A stretch of DNA of 38,411 bases, taken from the NCBI GenBank assembly GCA_019058165.1, contig JAHLVZ010000001.1:1-38411 (forward strand), given 5' to 3'. The notes below the pieces were generated by a model. It did no database searches, had not been told where the DNA came from, and was given only the letters and a program-made list of their open reading frames with translations. The translations under genes were made by a program, and so were the position numbers. Below, piece by piece: positions 7,936 to 16,711 of this stretch; positions within the stretch are counted from its first letter, which is position 1, and the number at the start of each line of letters is the position of its first letter. The stretch is from Candidatus Heimdallarchaeota archaeon (GTDB lineage Archaea > Asgardarchaeota > Heimdallarchaeia > JABLTI01).

Positions 7936-8030
7936 CGAAACAATTATAGCTTTAATAGAATAAATATTATTAATAATAATGCCCGAAAGAATTATTGTCG
8001 GATGTTAATTAATACCACAAAGAGGAACTG

Positions 8031-11000
8031 GTGGCAGGTGAAGAAACGCTGGTACATATAAATCGTCTCGTTCTTGAGAACTTCAAGAGCTATGGTAGGC
8101 GAAAAATTACTCTTAATCTCACTAAAGGATTAACTGTCATTAGTGGACCCAATGGTTGTGGTAAATCAAACATTTCTGATGCAATACAATTTGTGATTGG
8201 ACAATTACGCTCAAAAACTATTAGAAGCGAGAAACTTGCTGGGGTTATTTTTTCAGGCACAAAAGAAGGACACAAAACTGCTCCTCATGCAAAAGTTACC
8301 TTGGTTTTAGATAATTCAAAAGAGCCAAAAGAAATTCCAATTGCAACAGATGAAGTGCACATTAGCCGTAAAGTCTACCAGGACGGGAGAAGTGAATATT
8401 TACTAAATGGATCTCGAATTACTCGAGGAGAAATAATTGATACTTTGGCAATTTGTAGCATTTCAATAGATGGGTATAATGTTATAAGACAGGGTGAAAT
8501 CGCCAATTTTGCTAGTATGTCCTCACTCCAAATTCGGAACTTGTTTGAGGAAATAGCAGGTATTGCAGCTTACGATGAAAAGAGGGATAAAGCCCAAAAG
8601 AACTTGGATGATGCTCGAACAAAATTGCGAATTGCAACCGTTCGTCTAGAAGAATCTATGAAAAATCTTGTACGATTAGAAAAGGAAAAAGAAGATGCTC
8701 TTAGGTACCAAGAATTAAAGGTTCGAATTAAAAATACCGAAGCAAAACTCATTCATGCTCGTATTAGAGAAATGAAAGAACGAATAACAGAAAATGAGAC
8801 TAGTATAAGCAGCCTGAAAGCAGCACAAGCAGAAGCTGAAACGACTATTGAAAACATGGAAACCGGAATTAAAACATATGATACATCACTCGCTGATGCA
8901 AAATCTAAGGTAAAGGATGCCACAACTCAATCGTTTAATACTCTAAGTAAAGAGATTGAAGAATTAACTAAAGATCTTTCAGAAGAAACTGCACAGAAAA
9001 AACAAATATCAATTGAATTAGATGCACTAAAACTTAGAAAAGACACAATGGAAAACCAATTAGAGAAAATTTTTGAGGAAAATTCCGAACTCGAGACATA
9101 CACTACTTCTACCAAAGATCAATTAGATGGAGCAGATGATACACTTCTCAAAATCCAAGAAGAATTAGATTTGAAGAGAAAAGCTCTTGAGAGTTCTAAA
9201 AGCAGTGAACTAATGGATCAACTTGAAGAAATTCGTTCGAATTCAACTGAAATGAATAAACGAAAAGCAGAATATGAATCTCAATTAGCAATTTACAATA
9301 ATAATTTGAACATCACGAATTCGAAGATTGATGAAAAAGAGAAACGAGTTGTCGAAGTAGCGGGAATTTTAGCAACCTTTCTTAGTAGAAAAGCCAAGTA
9401 TTTAGAAGAAATTTCTGATGATGAAAAACTAGCAAGGGACTTGGAAGTAAAAGTTAGTGAATTAAGAGAAGAACTCGAAACTGTGGAAAAGGAAATTGAT
9501 GATAATGAACTTAATCTTCGAGAAGCGGCTTTAAACATTAAAAGAATTCAAACTGAGATAAGTACTACTAAGAAAATAATGGAGGAAGTAGCAAGTAGAG
9601 ATAGGGGAATAAAATTAGTTCTTAAAGCACGAGATGATAAGAAAATAAACGGTATATATGGTACAGTTGGAGAGTTATGCAAAACTCATCCGAAATACTC
9701 TGTAGCTTTAAATGTAACTGCCAGAAATAGAACAGATTATATTGTTGTAGAAAACGATGAAGTCGCAGCAAAATGCCTTCTGTTAGTGAAAAATGCGAAA
9801 GCGGGTAGGATCAATCTTTTACCACTCAATAAAATTAAACCTCTTGTAATAGACGCAGATATGAAAGAAAAAGGGATCATTGGGAGAGCCATTGACTTAG
9901 TTGAATTCGATAAAAAATATCAGAAAGCAATAGAATTCGTATTTGGACAAACACTTATTGTTAAAAACTTAGATGCAGCAAGAAAAATTGGTTTCAGTTA
10001 TCGATCGGTAACGTTAGAGGGGGATGTTGTAAATCCATCTGGCTTAATGACAGGAGGATTCTATAAAGGAAAAGAGAGAACAAGAATATCTCTCATTGTA
10101 GAAGATGAAAATCAATTACCTGTTTTGGAAGAGACTTTTGTTAATCTCCAAGACGAAAGAAAGAGATTGTTGGAGTATCGAACAGAAATTACCAAAGACT
10201 TGAATGAAGAATTACTACAACAATTGAATGATGTGATAAAAAATCGCGATTTAAAACAAAGAGAAATAAAAATTACTGAAGAAGAAATAGAGATTCGTAG
10301 TGAAGAAAATCTAAGAATCCAAACTGAATTAGAAGATTTAACAAAAGAATATGAAGAAATTGAAGTTAAAATTGAGGAGTTACTTAAAGCTCGTAAGGAT
10401 GTAGGAATAACTTTAGACACACTCCTTGAGGGAGAAATGAAATTAAAGGAAGAGCTTGCTGTCAGTGGGGTTCAAGGAATACTTGGGGACATTAAAACAA
10501 AAGAATCTCAGCAACAAGAAATCGGGGAAATAATTTCCAATTTGAAAATGGAGCATTTTAAAATAACAACTAACTTAGAAAAGAACTTGGTTTTAGTGAA
10601 AGATCTCAAAGATCAAATAGAGGGTATTGAAAAACAAGAACCAGATAAAGAAAAAGAAGTTAATGGTATACAAGTTGTCATAGATGGATTATCAAAGAAT
10701 TTAGAAGACAAAAAAATCAAAAGAGATAATTTATTCCAACTTATTGAACAAAGTCAGAATGAACAGGAAAGACTTGAACGAGAACAAAGAAAATTACGAG
10801 AGGAATTAGAGGAAGAGCGGAAACAGCAAAACCAAAACATGCTTTTAATAGACAGATTAGTCAATGAAAAAGCAAATACTGATAAACAAATTACTGAATT
10901 GGAAGAATTAGCGGTTGAGAGAGATTTACCCTATATTTTTGCAGAAGATGAAGTCATTGATATTGATGTTCTGAAGGAAGTTATGGCAGGACTTAAGGCG

Positions 11001-11666
11001 GAATTAGAAAGCCTACCAGAAATAAATATGAAAGCAGTTTCTCAATTCGAAGAAGAACAAGAATTAAACAATGAGCTTTTAGAAAAACGCAAGCTAGTTG
11101 AGAAAGATTTTGAAGCTATTAATAAGGCTATAAACGAAATTGAAAGTGAAAAACGAGAAAAGTTCATGGTTGTATTTAATAATATCTCTAAAGACTTTAA
11201 CAGAATTTTTGGTATCTTATCACCTGATGGCAGAGCGAGATTAGAAATTGAAGATCTTGATGATCCTTTCAGTGGGGGGATAAACATTATGGCTAATCCG
11301 GGTGGAAAGAAAATTGTTAGCATGCTTTCTCTATCTGGTGGAGAAAAATCATTAACAGCTTTAGCAATGATTTTTGCTATTCAAAGATACAAACCAGCAC
11401 CATTCTATATTTTTGATGAAATTGATGCTTTCTTGGATATTAATAATGTATACAAAGTAGCTACTCTAGTTAAAGAAATGAGTAGAGACACTCAAATTGT
11501 TATTATTAGTCTCAGAGCTCCAATGATTGCTGCTGCTGAGAAAATCTTTGGTGTTACTGCAGGTGAAGATCGATTATCACAAATTGTGTCAGTTTCACTC
11601 GATGAAATTATGAAAATCGTTGAGAAAACAGATCTGCCATCAGAAGCAGAAGTTTATGATTACTAA
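8031..11666 (+). CDS. smc: Chromosome segregation ATPase Smc
   Basis: 1211 aa, full length. Smc dimers with a kleisin form the condensin ring that extrudes and organises chromosomal DNA. The head N-half has Walker A GPNGCGKS at residues 39-46. Long coiled coils (about 165-520 and 690-1000) flank the hinge at ~540-670 (INGIYGTVGEL to MTGGFYKG). The head C-half has the ABC signature LSGGEKS near 1101 and Walker B FYIFDEIDAFLD near 1125-1136. The start is GTG 8031, with GAGG 5 nt upstream (8022-8025). The kleisin gene scpA follows 68 nt downstream. No scpB is adjacent. Confidence 0.97.
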   Translation: MAGEETLVHINRLVLENFKSYGRRKITLNLTKGLTVISGPNGCGKSNISDAIQFVIGQLRSKTIRSEKLAGVIFSGTKEGHKTAPHAKVTLVLDNSKEPKEIPIATDEVHISRKVYQDGRSEYLLNGSRITRGEIIDTLAICSISIDGYNVIRQGEIANFASMSSLQIRNLFEEIAGIAAYDEKRDKAQKNLDDARTKLRIATVRLEESMKNLVRLEKEKEDALRYQELKVRIKNTEAKLIHARIREMKERITENETSISSLKAAQAEAETTIENMETGIKTYDTSLADAKSKVKDATTQSFNTLSKEIEELTKDLSEETAQKKQISIELDALKLRKDTMENQLEKIFEENSELETYTTSTKDQLDGADDTLLKIQEELDLKRKALESSKSSELMDQLEEIRSNSTEMNKRKAEYESQLAIYNNNLNITNSKIDEKEKRVVEVAGILATFLSRKAKYLEEISDDEKLARDLEVKVSELREELETVEKEIDDNELNLREAALNIKRIQTEISTTKKIMEEVASRDRGIKLVLKARDDKKINGIYGTVGELCKTHPKYSVALNVTARNRTDYIVVENDEVAAKCLLLVKNAKAGRINLLPLNKIKPLVIDADMKEKGIIGRAIDLVEFDKKYQKAIEFVFGQTLIVKNLDAARKIGFSYRSVTLEGDVVNPSGLMTGGFYKGKERTRISLIVEDENQLPVLEETFVNLQDERKRLLEYRTEITKDLNEELLQQLNDVIKNRDLKQREIKITEEEIEIRSEENLRIQTELEDLTKEYEEIEVKIEELLKARKDVGITLDTLLEGEMKLKEELAVSGVQGILGDIKTKESQQQEIGEIISNLKMEHFKITTNLEKNLVLVKDLKDQIEGIEKQEPDKEKEVNGIQVVIDGLSKNLEDKKIKRDNLFQLIEQSQNEQERLEREQRKLREELEEERKQQNQNMLLIDRLVNEKANTDKQITELEELAVERDLPYIFAEDEVIDIDVLKEVMAGLKAELESLPEINMKAVSQFEEEQELNNELLEKRKLVEKDFEAINKAINEIESEKREKFMVVFNNISKDFNRIFGILSPDGRARLEIEDLDDPFSGGINIMANPGGKKIVSMLSLSGGEKSLTALAMIFAIQRYKPAPFYIFDEIDAFLDINNVYKVATLVKEMSRDTQIVIISLRAPMIAAAEKIFGVTAGEDRLSQIVSVSLDEIMKIVEKTDLPSEAEVYDY

Positions 11667-11734
11667 AACACATTATTGATACGTTAATAAAAGAATAAGT
11701 ATGTAATAAAAATAACAAAAACGGAGCGTAAAAA

Positions 11735-12637
11735 ATGGTTCAAAAGGATACAGAATTGGACCCTCTCGCAGGTCAATCATTAATTGATGAAGAGTATCCT
11801 TTTTGGTTACGAGCACCATTTAGACTTCTTACTGATGTCACTCAATTCAGAAAAATCGACCCTTGGTCTTTAGAGATTGACCAATTAATAACCAGATTCG
11901 TTGAAGAAATGAGACTTCGGGATGATATTAACTTCCCAGTTTTAGGTAGAGCTATTCTTTCTTCATCTATACTTTATCGAGCGAAGGTAACCGATTTAAT
12001 AAAAATTATCGAGCAAACGGATGAGAAAACCGAAGACTTAGATGTAATGGGATTTGATATTCCTGAGATTTCTCCTTCCTATCATCTTTCTCAAAGACCA
12101 GTTTCTTTTAGTGAGTTAGTTTTTGCTTTTGAAGGACTCTTAAAACAAGAGAGTAGGTATAAACACAGGTTAGCAATAAGCAAAGGTCAAGCGTTAATTA
12201 AACCATTACAATTACCACCTACACCTGTACAGATTATAGATGAAGAATCCACAAAAATAGCTATACTCAAGAAGGATATTTATGAGCGATTAGTAAAATT
12301 ACATTTGCAAAATAAACAACCCATCTTTTTTGAGGAAATATTATTACCGAATTCTACAAGAATTACTGTGATTAGAGCATTCTTATGCCTTCTTTTCCTT
12401 GGGTTTGAACTGAAAGCCAAGTTATTTCAAGATGTTGATCAAGGCAGAATAACGCTTCTACCAATCAGAGATAATGAAGAGGAATTCCTTGGAGGTCTTG
12501 AAAAAGTAATTGAGAAAAAGCTGCAAGATGGCGTTCCGACAGAAGGAAGTGTTTCAATTACAGAGATTGAAGATGATGATGTTCTTGAGGAAACAGATCT
12601 TTTATTTGATGATGATTTCGAAAGTGAGATCGATTAG
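11735..12637 (+). CDS. scpA: Segregation and condensation protein ScpA (kleisin)
   Basis: 300 aa. The kleisin closes the Smc ring by binding both heads. The N-terminal helical domain shows the family pattern (FRKIDPWSLEIDQLITRFVEEM, then NFPVLGRAILSSSILYRAKVTDL). The C-terminal region (about 190-240, KLHLQNKQPIFFEEILLP then RAFLCLLFLGFELKAKLFQD) resembles the winged-helix Smc-binding domain. A long acidic tail (EIEDDDVLEETDLLFDDDFESE) ends the protein. GGAG 8-9 nt before the ATG acts as ribosome binding site. It is in the same unit as smc. Confidence 0.92.
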   Translation: MVQKDTELDPLAGQSLIDEEYPFWLRAPFRLLTDVTQFRKIDPWSLEIDQLITRFVEEMRLRDDINFPVLGRAILSSSILYRAKVTDLIKIIEQTDEKTEDLDVMGFDIPEISPSYHLSQRPVSFSELVFAFEGLLKQESRYKHRLAISKGQALIKPLQLPPTPVQIIDEESTKIAILKKDIYERLVKLHLQNKQPIFFEEILLPNSTRITVIRAFLCLLFLGFELKAKLFQDVDQGRITLLPIRDNEEEFLGGLEKVIEKKLQDGVPTEGSVSITEIEDDDVLEETDLLFDDDFESEID

Positions 12638-12703
12638 GACCTTTTAATTATATTAATCTCAAAATCATTTTATTTTCAAGAAAGATAATTTTTCAAGCTT
12701 ACT

Positions 12704-12895
12704 TTAACCAGGGGCAAAGAGCTTGAATAGCCAAGGTCCAGCCAAGACTAGAATTATCAAAGCTGCTGCAAAAATCATTACTGCATATGGACCCACTTTG
12801 ATGCCTGGAGTATCTTCTTCAAAGAACCTAATTAAACCCGCACCTGTGGCTGGCATTGCTCCGCCACTATCACTAGATTTTTGTCTGCGACTCAT
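12704..12895 (-). CDS. secG: Protein translocase subunit Sec61-beta
   Basis: 63 aa, the small tail-anchored subunit of the SecYE-beta channel. A polar, glycine-rich N-terminus contains the family motif GAGLIRFFEEDTPGIKVGP, followed by one membrane helix (AVMIFAAALIILVLAGPWLF) at the C-terminus, as in archaeal and eukaryotic Sec61-beta. An ATG at 12910 lies five codons upstream, but GGAG inside that stretch forms a well-spaced ribosome binding site for ATG 12895 (MSRRQKSSDS), the form matching the family. It converges on scpA and is not linked to other sec genes. Confidence 0.92.
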   Translation of the reverse strand: MSRRQKSSDSGGAMPATGAGLIRFFEEDTPGIKVGPYAVMIFAAALIILVLAGPWLFKLFAPG

Positions 12896-13081
12896 TTTGT
12901 TTTTCTCCATATGCTTGAGCTTTGTAGGTATCTTTTGTTGTTACCCTATCTTTAAAACTTTCTAATGTTCTCGTGATAATAATTACTAGTATTTTTTAAC
13001 TTGATTCATATTTTAGCGAATGGAAAAACATCCTTAAAAGACTAAAAGACATAGATTATCTGAATAATTTGGGGTAGTCTC

Positions 13082-14032
13082 ATGAAATTAAATAAAGCTT
13101 CTTCAATTACAAAATCTATATTAGCAGAAGTTGGGAAAATTATTGTTGGTAAAGAAGAAGTTCTTGAACGAGTTTTAATTGGAATTTTAGCAAAAGGCAA
13201 TCTTTTACTTGAAGATGTTCCTGGTTTAGCAAAAACTATGATGATTAAAGCTTTTGCTCAAGTAATGAAATGTAGTTTTACTCGAGTTCAATGTACACCT
13301 GATTTATTACCGGCAGATGTTACAGGATCTACTATTTATAATCAAAAAGAACTAGAATTTTCTTTTAGAAAAGGACCTGTTTTCACTAATCTACTATTAG
13401 TAGATGAAATCAATCGTGCATCACCAAAAACACAATCTGCATTATTAGAAGCGATGCAAGAACAGCATGTTACTGTTGATGGTGTAACTTATCCGTTGCC
13501 GCAACCGTTCCATGTACTCGCTACACAAAATCCCATTGAATTTGAAGGAACATTTCCTTTACCTGAAGCTCAACTTGACAGATTCATTATGCGAATAGGT
13601 GTGGGTTATCCTGACAAAGGAGAAGAAATAGAAATTCTCAACCGTCGTATAACTCGAAAACGAGAAGAATTCGAACTTATGCCCATAACTGATGAAGGTG
13701 AAATTCTCAAAATTCAGCAAGTTGTTGAAGAAATACACATTGATGATAGAATTAAGGAATATATAGTGGAAATTGTTCAACGAACAAGGGACAACGATCG
13801 AATCGAGGTTGGTGCGAGCCCACGAGGAAGTTTAGCTTTGCTTCATCTTTCACGTGCTAGTGCTGTTATAAATGGAAGAGATTTCGCAAATCCAGATGAT
13901 GTTAAAAAAGTGGTTATACCTGCTCTCAGTCATCGTATTATTCTTAGTACTGGTAGTTGGTTGACAGGCATAAATCCCGCAGATGTCTTAGCCAGAGAAT
14001 TGACACGAATTAAAGCACCTCGTCTTGATTAA
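13082..14032 (+). CDS. moxR: MoxR-family AAA+ ATPase
   Basis: 316 aa. MoxR ATPases act as chaperones for assembly or activation of partner protein complexes, usually with DUF58 and VWA proteins encoded beside them. Walker A EDVPGLAKT is at 44-52, Walker B LLLVDEIN at 104-111, sensor-1 ATQNPIEFEGTFPLPEAQLDRF at 147-168, and the C-terminal lid holds GASPRGSLALLHLSRA. All key residues are present. It is first in a unit with the DUF58 gene (51 nt downstream) and a multi-TM gene, so the products likely act together at the membrane. Confidence 0.95.
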   Translation: MKLNKASSITKSILAEVGKIIVGKEEVLERVLIGILAKGNLLLEDVPGLAKTMMIKAFAQVMKCSFTRVQCTPDLLPADVTGSTIYNQKELEFSFRKGPVFTNLLLVDEINRASPKTQSALLEAMQEQHVTVDGVTYPLPQPFHVLATQNPIEFEGTFPLPEAQLDRFIMRIGVGYPDKGEEIEILNRRITRKREEFELMPITDEGEILKIQQVVEEIHIDDRIKEYIVEIVQRTRDNDRIEVGASPRGSLALLHLSRASAVINGRDFANPDDVKKVVIPALSHRIILSTGSWLTGINPADVLARELTRIKAPRLD

Positions 14033-14083
14033 GAAGTGGAAAGACCAACTTGAAGGAAAACGCTATCAATGAGGATTAAATGA

Positions 14084-15373
14084 ATGTTCACGCCAAAAAT
14101 CAGGTGGACACTGGCATTATTTTTCACAATTCTTTTACTTGGTATTGGATTTCAAGAATGGGTTTTTCTTATCTCTTTAATTCCATTAATTATCTTAACG
14201 ATTTTTTATTTCTTCACACCACCTCCAGAAAAACTTGGTTTGGAAATAATTCGAGAGTTAGATCAAAACAGATTTCAAGAAGGGGAGCACATTGAAATTT
14301 CCCTTCGAATTAGAAATAAAGGCAAGCAAGCAATTGACATGCTTGAAATTATAGATGTATTACCAAAGCAAGTTAGCTTGAAAAACAGTAGTAATCATAT
14401 AATTACTTCTCTTGACGTTGGTGAAGAAACAGAATTTCGTTATGTGGTCAGCTGTGATTATCGTGGCAGATGGAACCTCGGACCAACCCATGTTCGAGCG
14501 AGGAATTTTATTAATTCCGCATTTGTCGTTGAAACTCACGATAATACAGAAGACAAAATTATAGTAATTCCTAATTTTGAGATCATTCGAGATATGCCTT
14601 TCAGAACAAAGTATCCAAAAATATCTGATGGACCATTTCATTCCAAATTGAAAGGGGAAGGATTAGATTTTTCAGGAGTTCGTGAGTATAATCATTCTGA
14701 TTCACTCGGCCGAATTAATTGGCCTGCAACAGCAAAATATAATCGATTATTCACTAATGAATATGAGCTTTTTAGGACAGCAGATTTATTGTTGGTTTTG
14801 GATGCAACGGAAAAATCAGCATCAATTCTGGAAGACCAAATCAAAGCAGTTCTCTCCTTGAGTGAACACTTTTTGAAGTACAAATGCCGTGTTGGTTTAA
14901 TGATTATAAGAGATGCAGTAGATCGATTCAATTTAAGTTCATCAAGACAACAACTACTAAAATTTACAGAAAAATTAATCGATGTGCAAGCGACTAAAGT
15001 TGAAAGTTTCAACATCTTAGATAAGCGGATAAAAAACAATATAAATCAGTACTTTCCTATGAATTGTTTAACAATCATAATTTCTCCATTAATACATCCC
15101 ACAATAAATAAAATGCTAATTGATGTAGCAAAAAGAAGAAGAAATAGCTTTTTCCTGGTGCCTTCGATCATCTCTTCTGAATGGCGATTTATCAAGGAGA
15201 AAGAAAGCTCAGTGAATTTACTAGTACATCAAAGTTTGCTTCTTAGAAGACAAACTGAGATCACTCGAGTTTTTCATGAAGGATTAGTGGTTTTTGAGTG
15301 GGATGTAAATACACCATTCAGTGTCTTTATGAATAAATTGAAGCAAATTGCTGTAAAAAGGGGGAGAAGATAA
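14084..15373 (+). CDS. DUF58-domain membrane protein (MoxR partner)
   Basis: 429 aa. Two close hydrophobic segments (about 8-25 and 27-45) form a membrane hairpin. A beta-rich domain follows (ISLRIRNKGKQAIDMLEIIDVLP). The DUF58 signature begins near residue 198: GVREYNHSDSLGRINWPATA then FTNEYE. The remainder has a VWA-like fold (LLLVLDATEKS), a possible metal-ion-dependent adhesion site. DUF58 proteins pair with MoxR ATPases. GAGG lies 9 nt before the ATG. The stop codon directly abuts the next gene's ATG, showing co-translation. Confidence 0.9.
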   Translation: MFTPKIRWTLALFFTILLLGIGFQEWVFLISLIPLIILTIFYFFTPPPEKLGLEIIRELDQNRFQEGEHIEISLRIRNKGKQAIDMLEIIDVLPKQVSLKNSSNHIITSLDVGEETEFRYVVSCDYRGRWNLGPTHVRARNFINSAFVVETHDNTEDKIIVIPNFEIIRDMPFRTKYPKISDGPFHSKLKGEGLDFSGVREYNHSDSLGRINWPATAKYNRLFTNEYELFRTADLLLVLDATEKSASILEDQIKAVLSLSEHFLKYKCRVGLMIIRDAVDRFNLSSSRQQLLKFTEKLIDVQATKVESFNILDKRIKNNINQYFPMNCLTIIISPLIHPTINKMLIDVAKRRRNSFFLVPSIISSEWRFIKEKESSVNLLVHQSLLLRRQTEITRVFHEGLVVFEWDVNTPFSVFMNKLKQIAVKRGRR

Positions 15374-16159
15374 ATGAGTAGTGAGAAAAGGCAGAAGAAA
15401 AAAGAAAGGACTTCTTTTAAGAAAAAGGATGTTGTAGAACGAGAAGAGATTGAGTACATTGTTGAAGGCAAAGTGCTCAAACAAGTATCTAAAGCGAAAA
15501 TAAATTTTAGTGAAGAATTTGATACGAAAATAAGAAACTTGCAGATTATAGCTCTTGTTATGGTTGTTATTATTTCATTAATCTCCCCTTTAAGATTAAT
15601 TGAATCACGAACTTATTTTGATTTTACAGCAGTTGGATTTGTTACTGCAAGTTTTGTTCCTTCAATAATTGCTATCTTTGGGTTTATGCGAGGGGGAAGA
15701 ATAAGTTTGTATGTTTCAGTAACAATTTATGGTCTTTGGATTTTAGTTCTTTCCAGTTTTTATTGGGAAATAATCCTTATGATGTCAGTTTTAATAATCT
15801 ACTTTGAAGTAACGAGAATGATACAATTGATCAGACCATTACTTACAAACGTTAAATCAATTTCAAGGGGAGGAGCTTATTATCATGCTGGAGTGTTTCT
15901 TGATCGTTATTTCAGGTTTTTACTCAAGTTTTGTGGATTCTTAGTTGGACTTTCGATTATTTTTGGTGTTCTCGGTTGGTATGTTTTTGAACCATTACCA
16001 AGTGATATTCTGTTTTCTATCTTCTTCATTTTGTGTCTTGTTATGCTAATATTGATTAGTAGACGCACAATTACAAAAGATATTCAGAGAATACTCATCG
16101 AAGAAGAACGAGATCGGATGGAATTTGAATTAGCAAAATCCCATTCTAGATACTCATAG
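15374..16159 (+). CDS. Multi-pass membrane protein of the MoxR/DUF58 operon
   Basis: 261 aa. A charged cytosolic N-terminus of ~50 residues (KRQKKKERTSFKKKDVVERE) precedes five or six hydrophobic segments between about 55 and 228. The protein ends in a basic/acidic tail (RRTITKDIQRILIEEERDRMEFE). I recognise no family. The ATG follows the DUF58 stop with no gap, and GGGGGAG at the end of the DUF58 gene is its ribosome binding site. Position strongly suggests it is the membrane partner of the MoxR-DUF58 pair. Confidence 0.8.
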   Translation: MSSEKRQKKKERTSFKKKDVVEREEIEYIVEGKVLKQVSKAKINFSEEFDTKIRNLQIIALVMVVIISLISPLRLIESRTYFDFTAVGFVTASFVPSIIAIFGFMRGGRISLYVSVTIYGLWILVLSSFYWEIILMMSVLIIYFEVTRMIQLIRPLLTNVKSISRGGAYYHAGVFLDRYFRFLLKFCGFLVGLSIIFGVLGWYVFEPLPSDILFSIFFILCLVMLILISRRTITKDIQRILIEEERDRMEFELAKSHSRYS

Positions 16160-16177
16160 ATAAGAAGTTTTGTGGAT

Positions 16178-16711
16178 TTATGTTCCTGTTTCCATCAGCT
16201 TTCTGAAATCATAAATAACAGTAGCAAGTTCAATAAAGAATTGTTTATCTTCGATTTTATCCTCTTTGAATAAATTTCTAAAATAAGCAAAGAATCTGTC
16301 AAAGAATTTTGGTTGAGGTAATGTCGTTTTAATCCAAGTATTAAGATCACATAAAAATAATACTACGTTTTCATTTGGTAAGACTGTTAGGAATTGTTTT
16401 TTGTTTTGAAGTAATTGTTCGATTTCATCATCGCTAATTCCTTTACCAATTTTAAGCAAAGCTAGCATGTCAAGTTGTATGGTTTTACACATACTTTGAC
16501 TTGTTAGTGTTAGAAGATCACCTCTTCTACTAAAATGCTGATATGTTAAACTGATACGTGGGAGATTTTTAAGATAAGATCGACGAACCCACTGTTTGAT
16601 TTTCCTTGTATGTCTTCTTAAATCACGAAAAATTATAATGAAGATAAAGATTATACTGATGAAAAAGACGATAAGCCAACTTTGTTCAAAGAATTCCAAA
16701 AGACTAACCAT
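16178..16711 (-). CDS. Single-pass membrane protein downstream of the DUF4129-type gene
   Basis: 177 aa. One N-terminal membrane segment (WLIVFFISIIFIFIIIF, ~12-28) is followed by a very basic region (RDLRRHTRKIKQWVRR). A cytosolic, mostly helical domain of ~140 residues follows, containing GISDDEIEQLLQNKKQF. No known family recognised. ATG 16711 is preferred to the ATG at 16717 because GGAG sits 9 nt before it. It overlaps the upstream gene by 8 nt, indicating translational coupling. It converges on the MoxR operon with an 18-nt gap. Confidence 0.7.
   Translation of the reverse strand: MVSLLEFFEQSWLIVFFISIIFIFIIIFRDLRRHTRKIKQWVRRSYLKNLPRISLTYQHFSRRGDLLTLTSQSMCKTIQLDMLALLKIGKGISDDEIEQLLQNKKQFLTVLPNENVVLFLCDLNTWIKTTLPQPKFFDRFFAYFRNLFKEDKIEDKQFFIELATVIYDFRKLMETGT

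Noticed and set aside
7870..8061. 63-codon plus-strand frame before smc
   Set aside because: Asn/Ile-rich product typical of AT-rich intergenic DNA; overlaps the smc start and lacks a ribosome binding site.
12723..12965. 80-codon frame opposite Sec61-beta
   Set aside because: Complement of the well-recognised Sec61-beta gene; no independent support.
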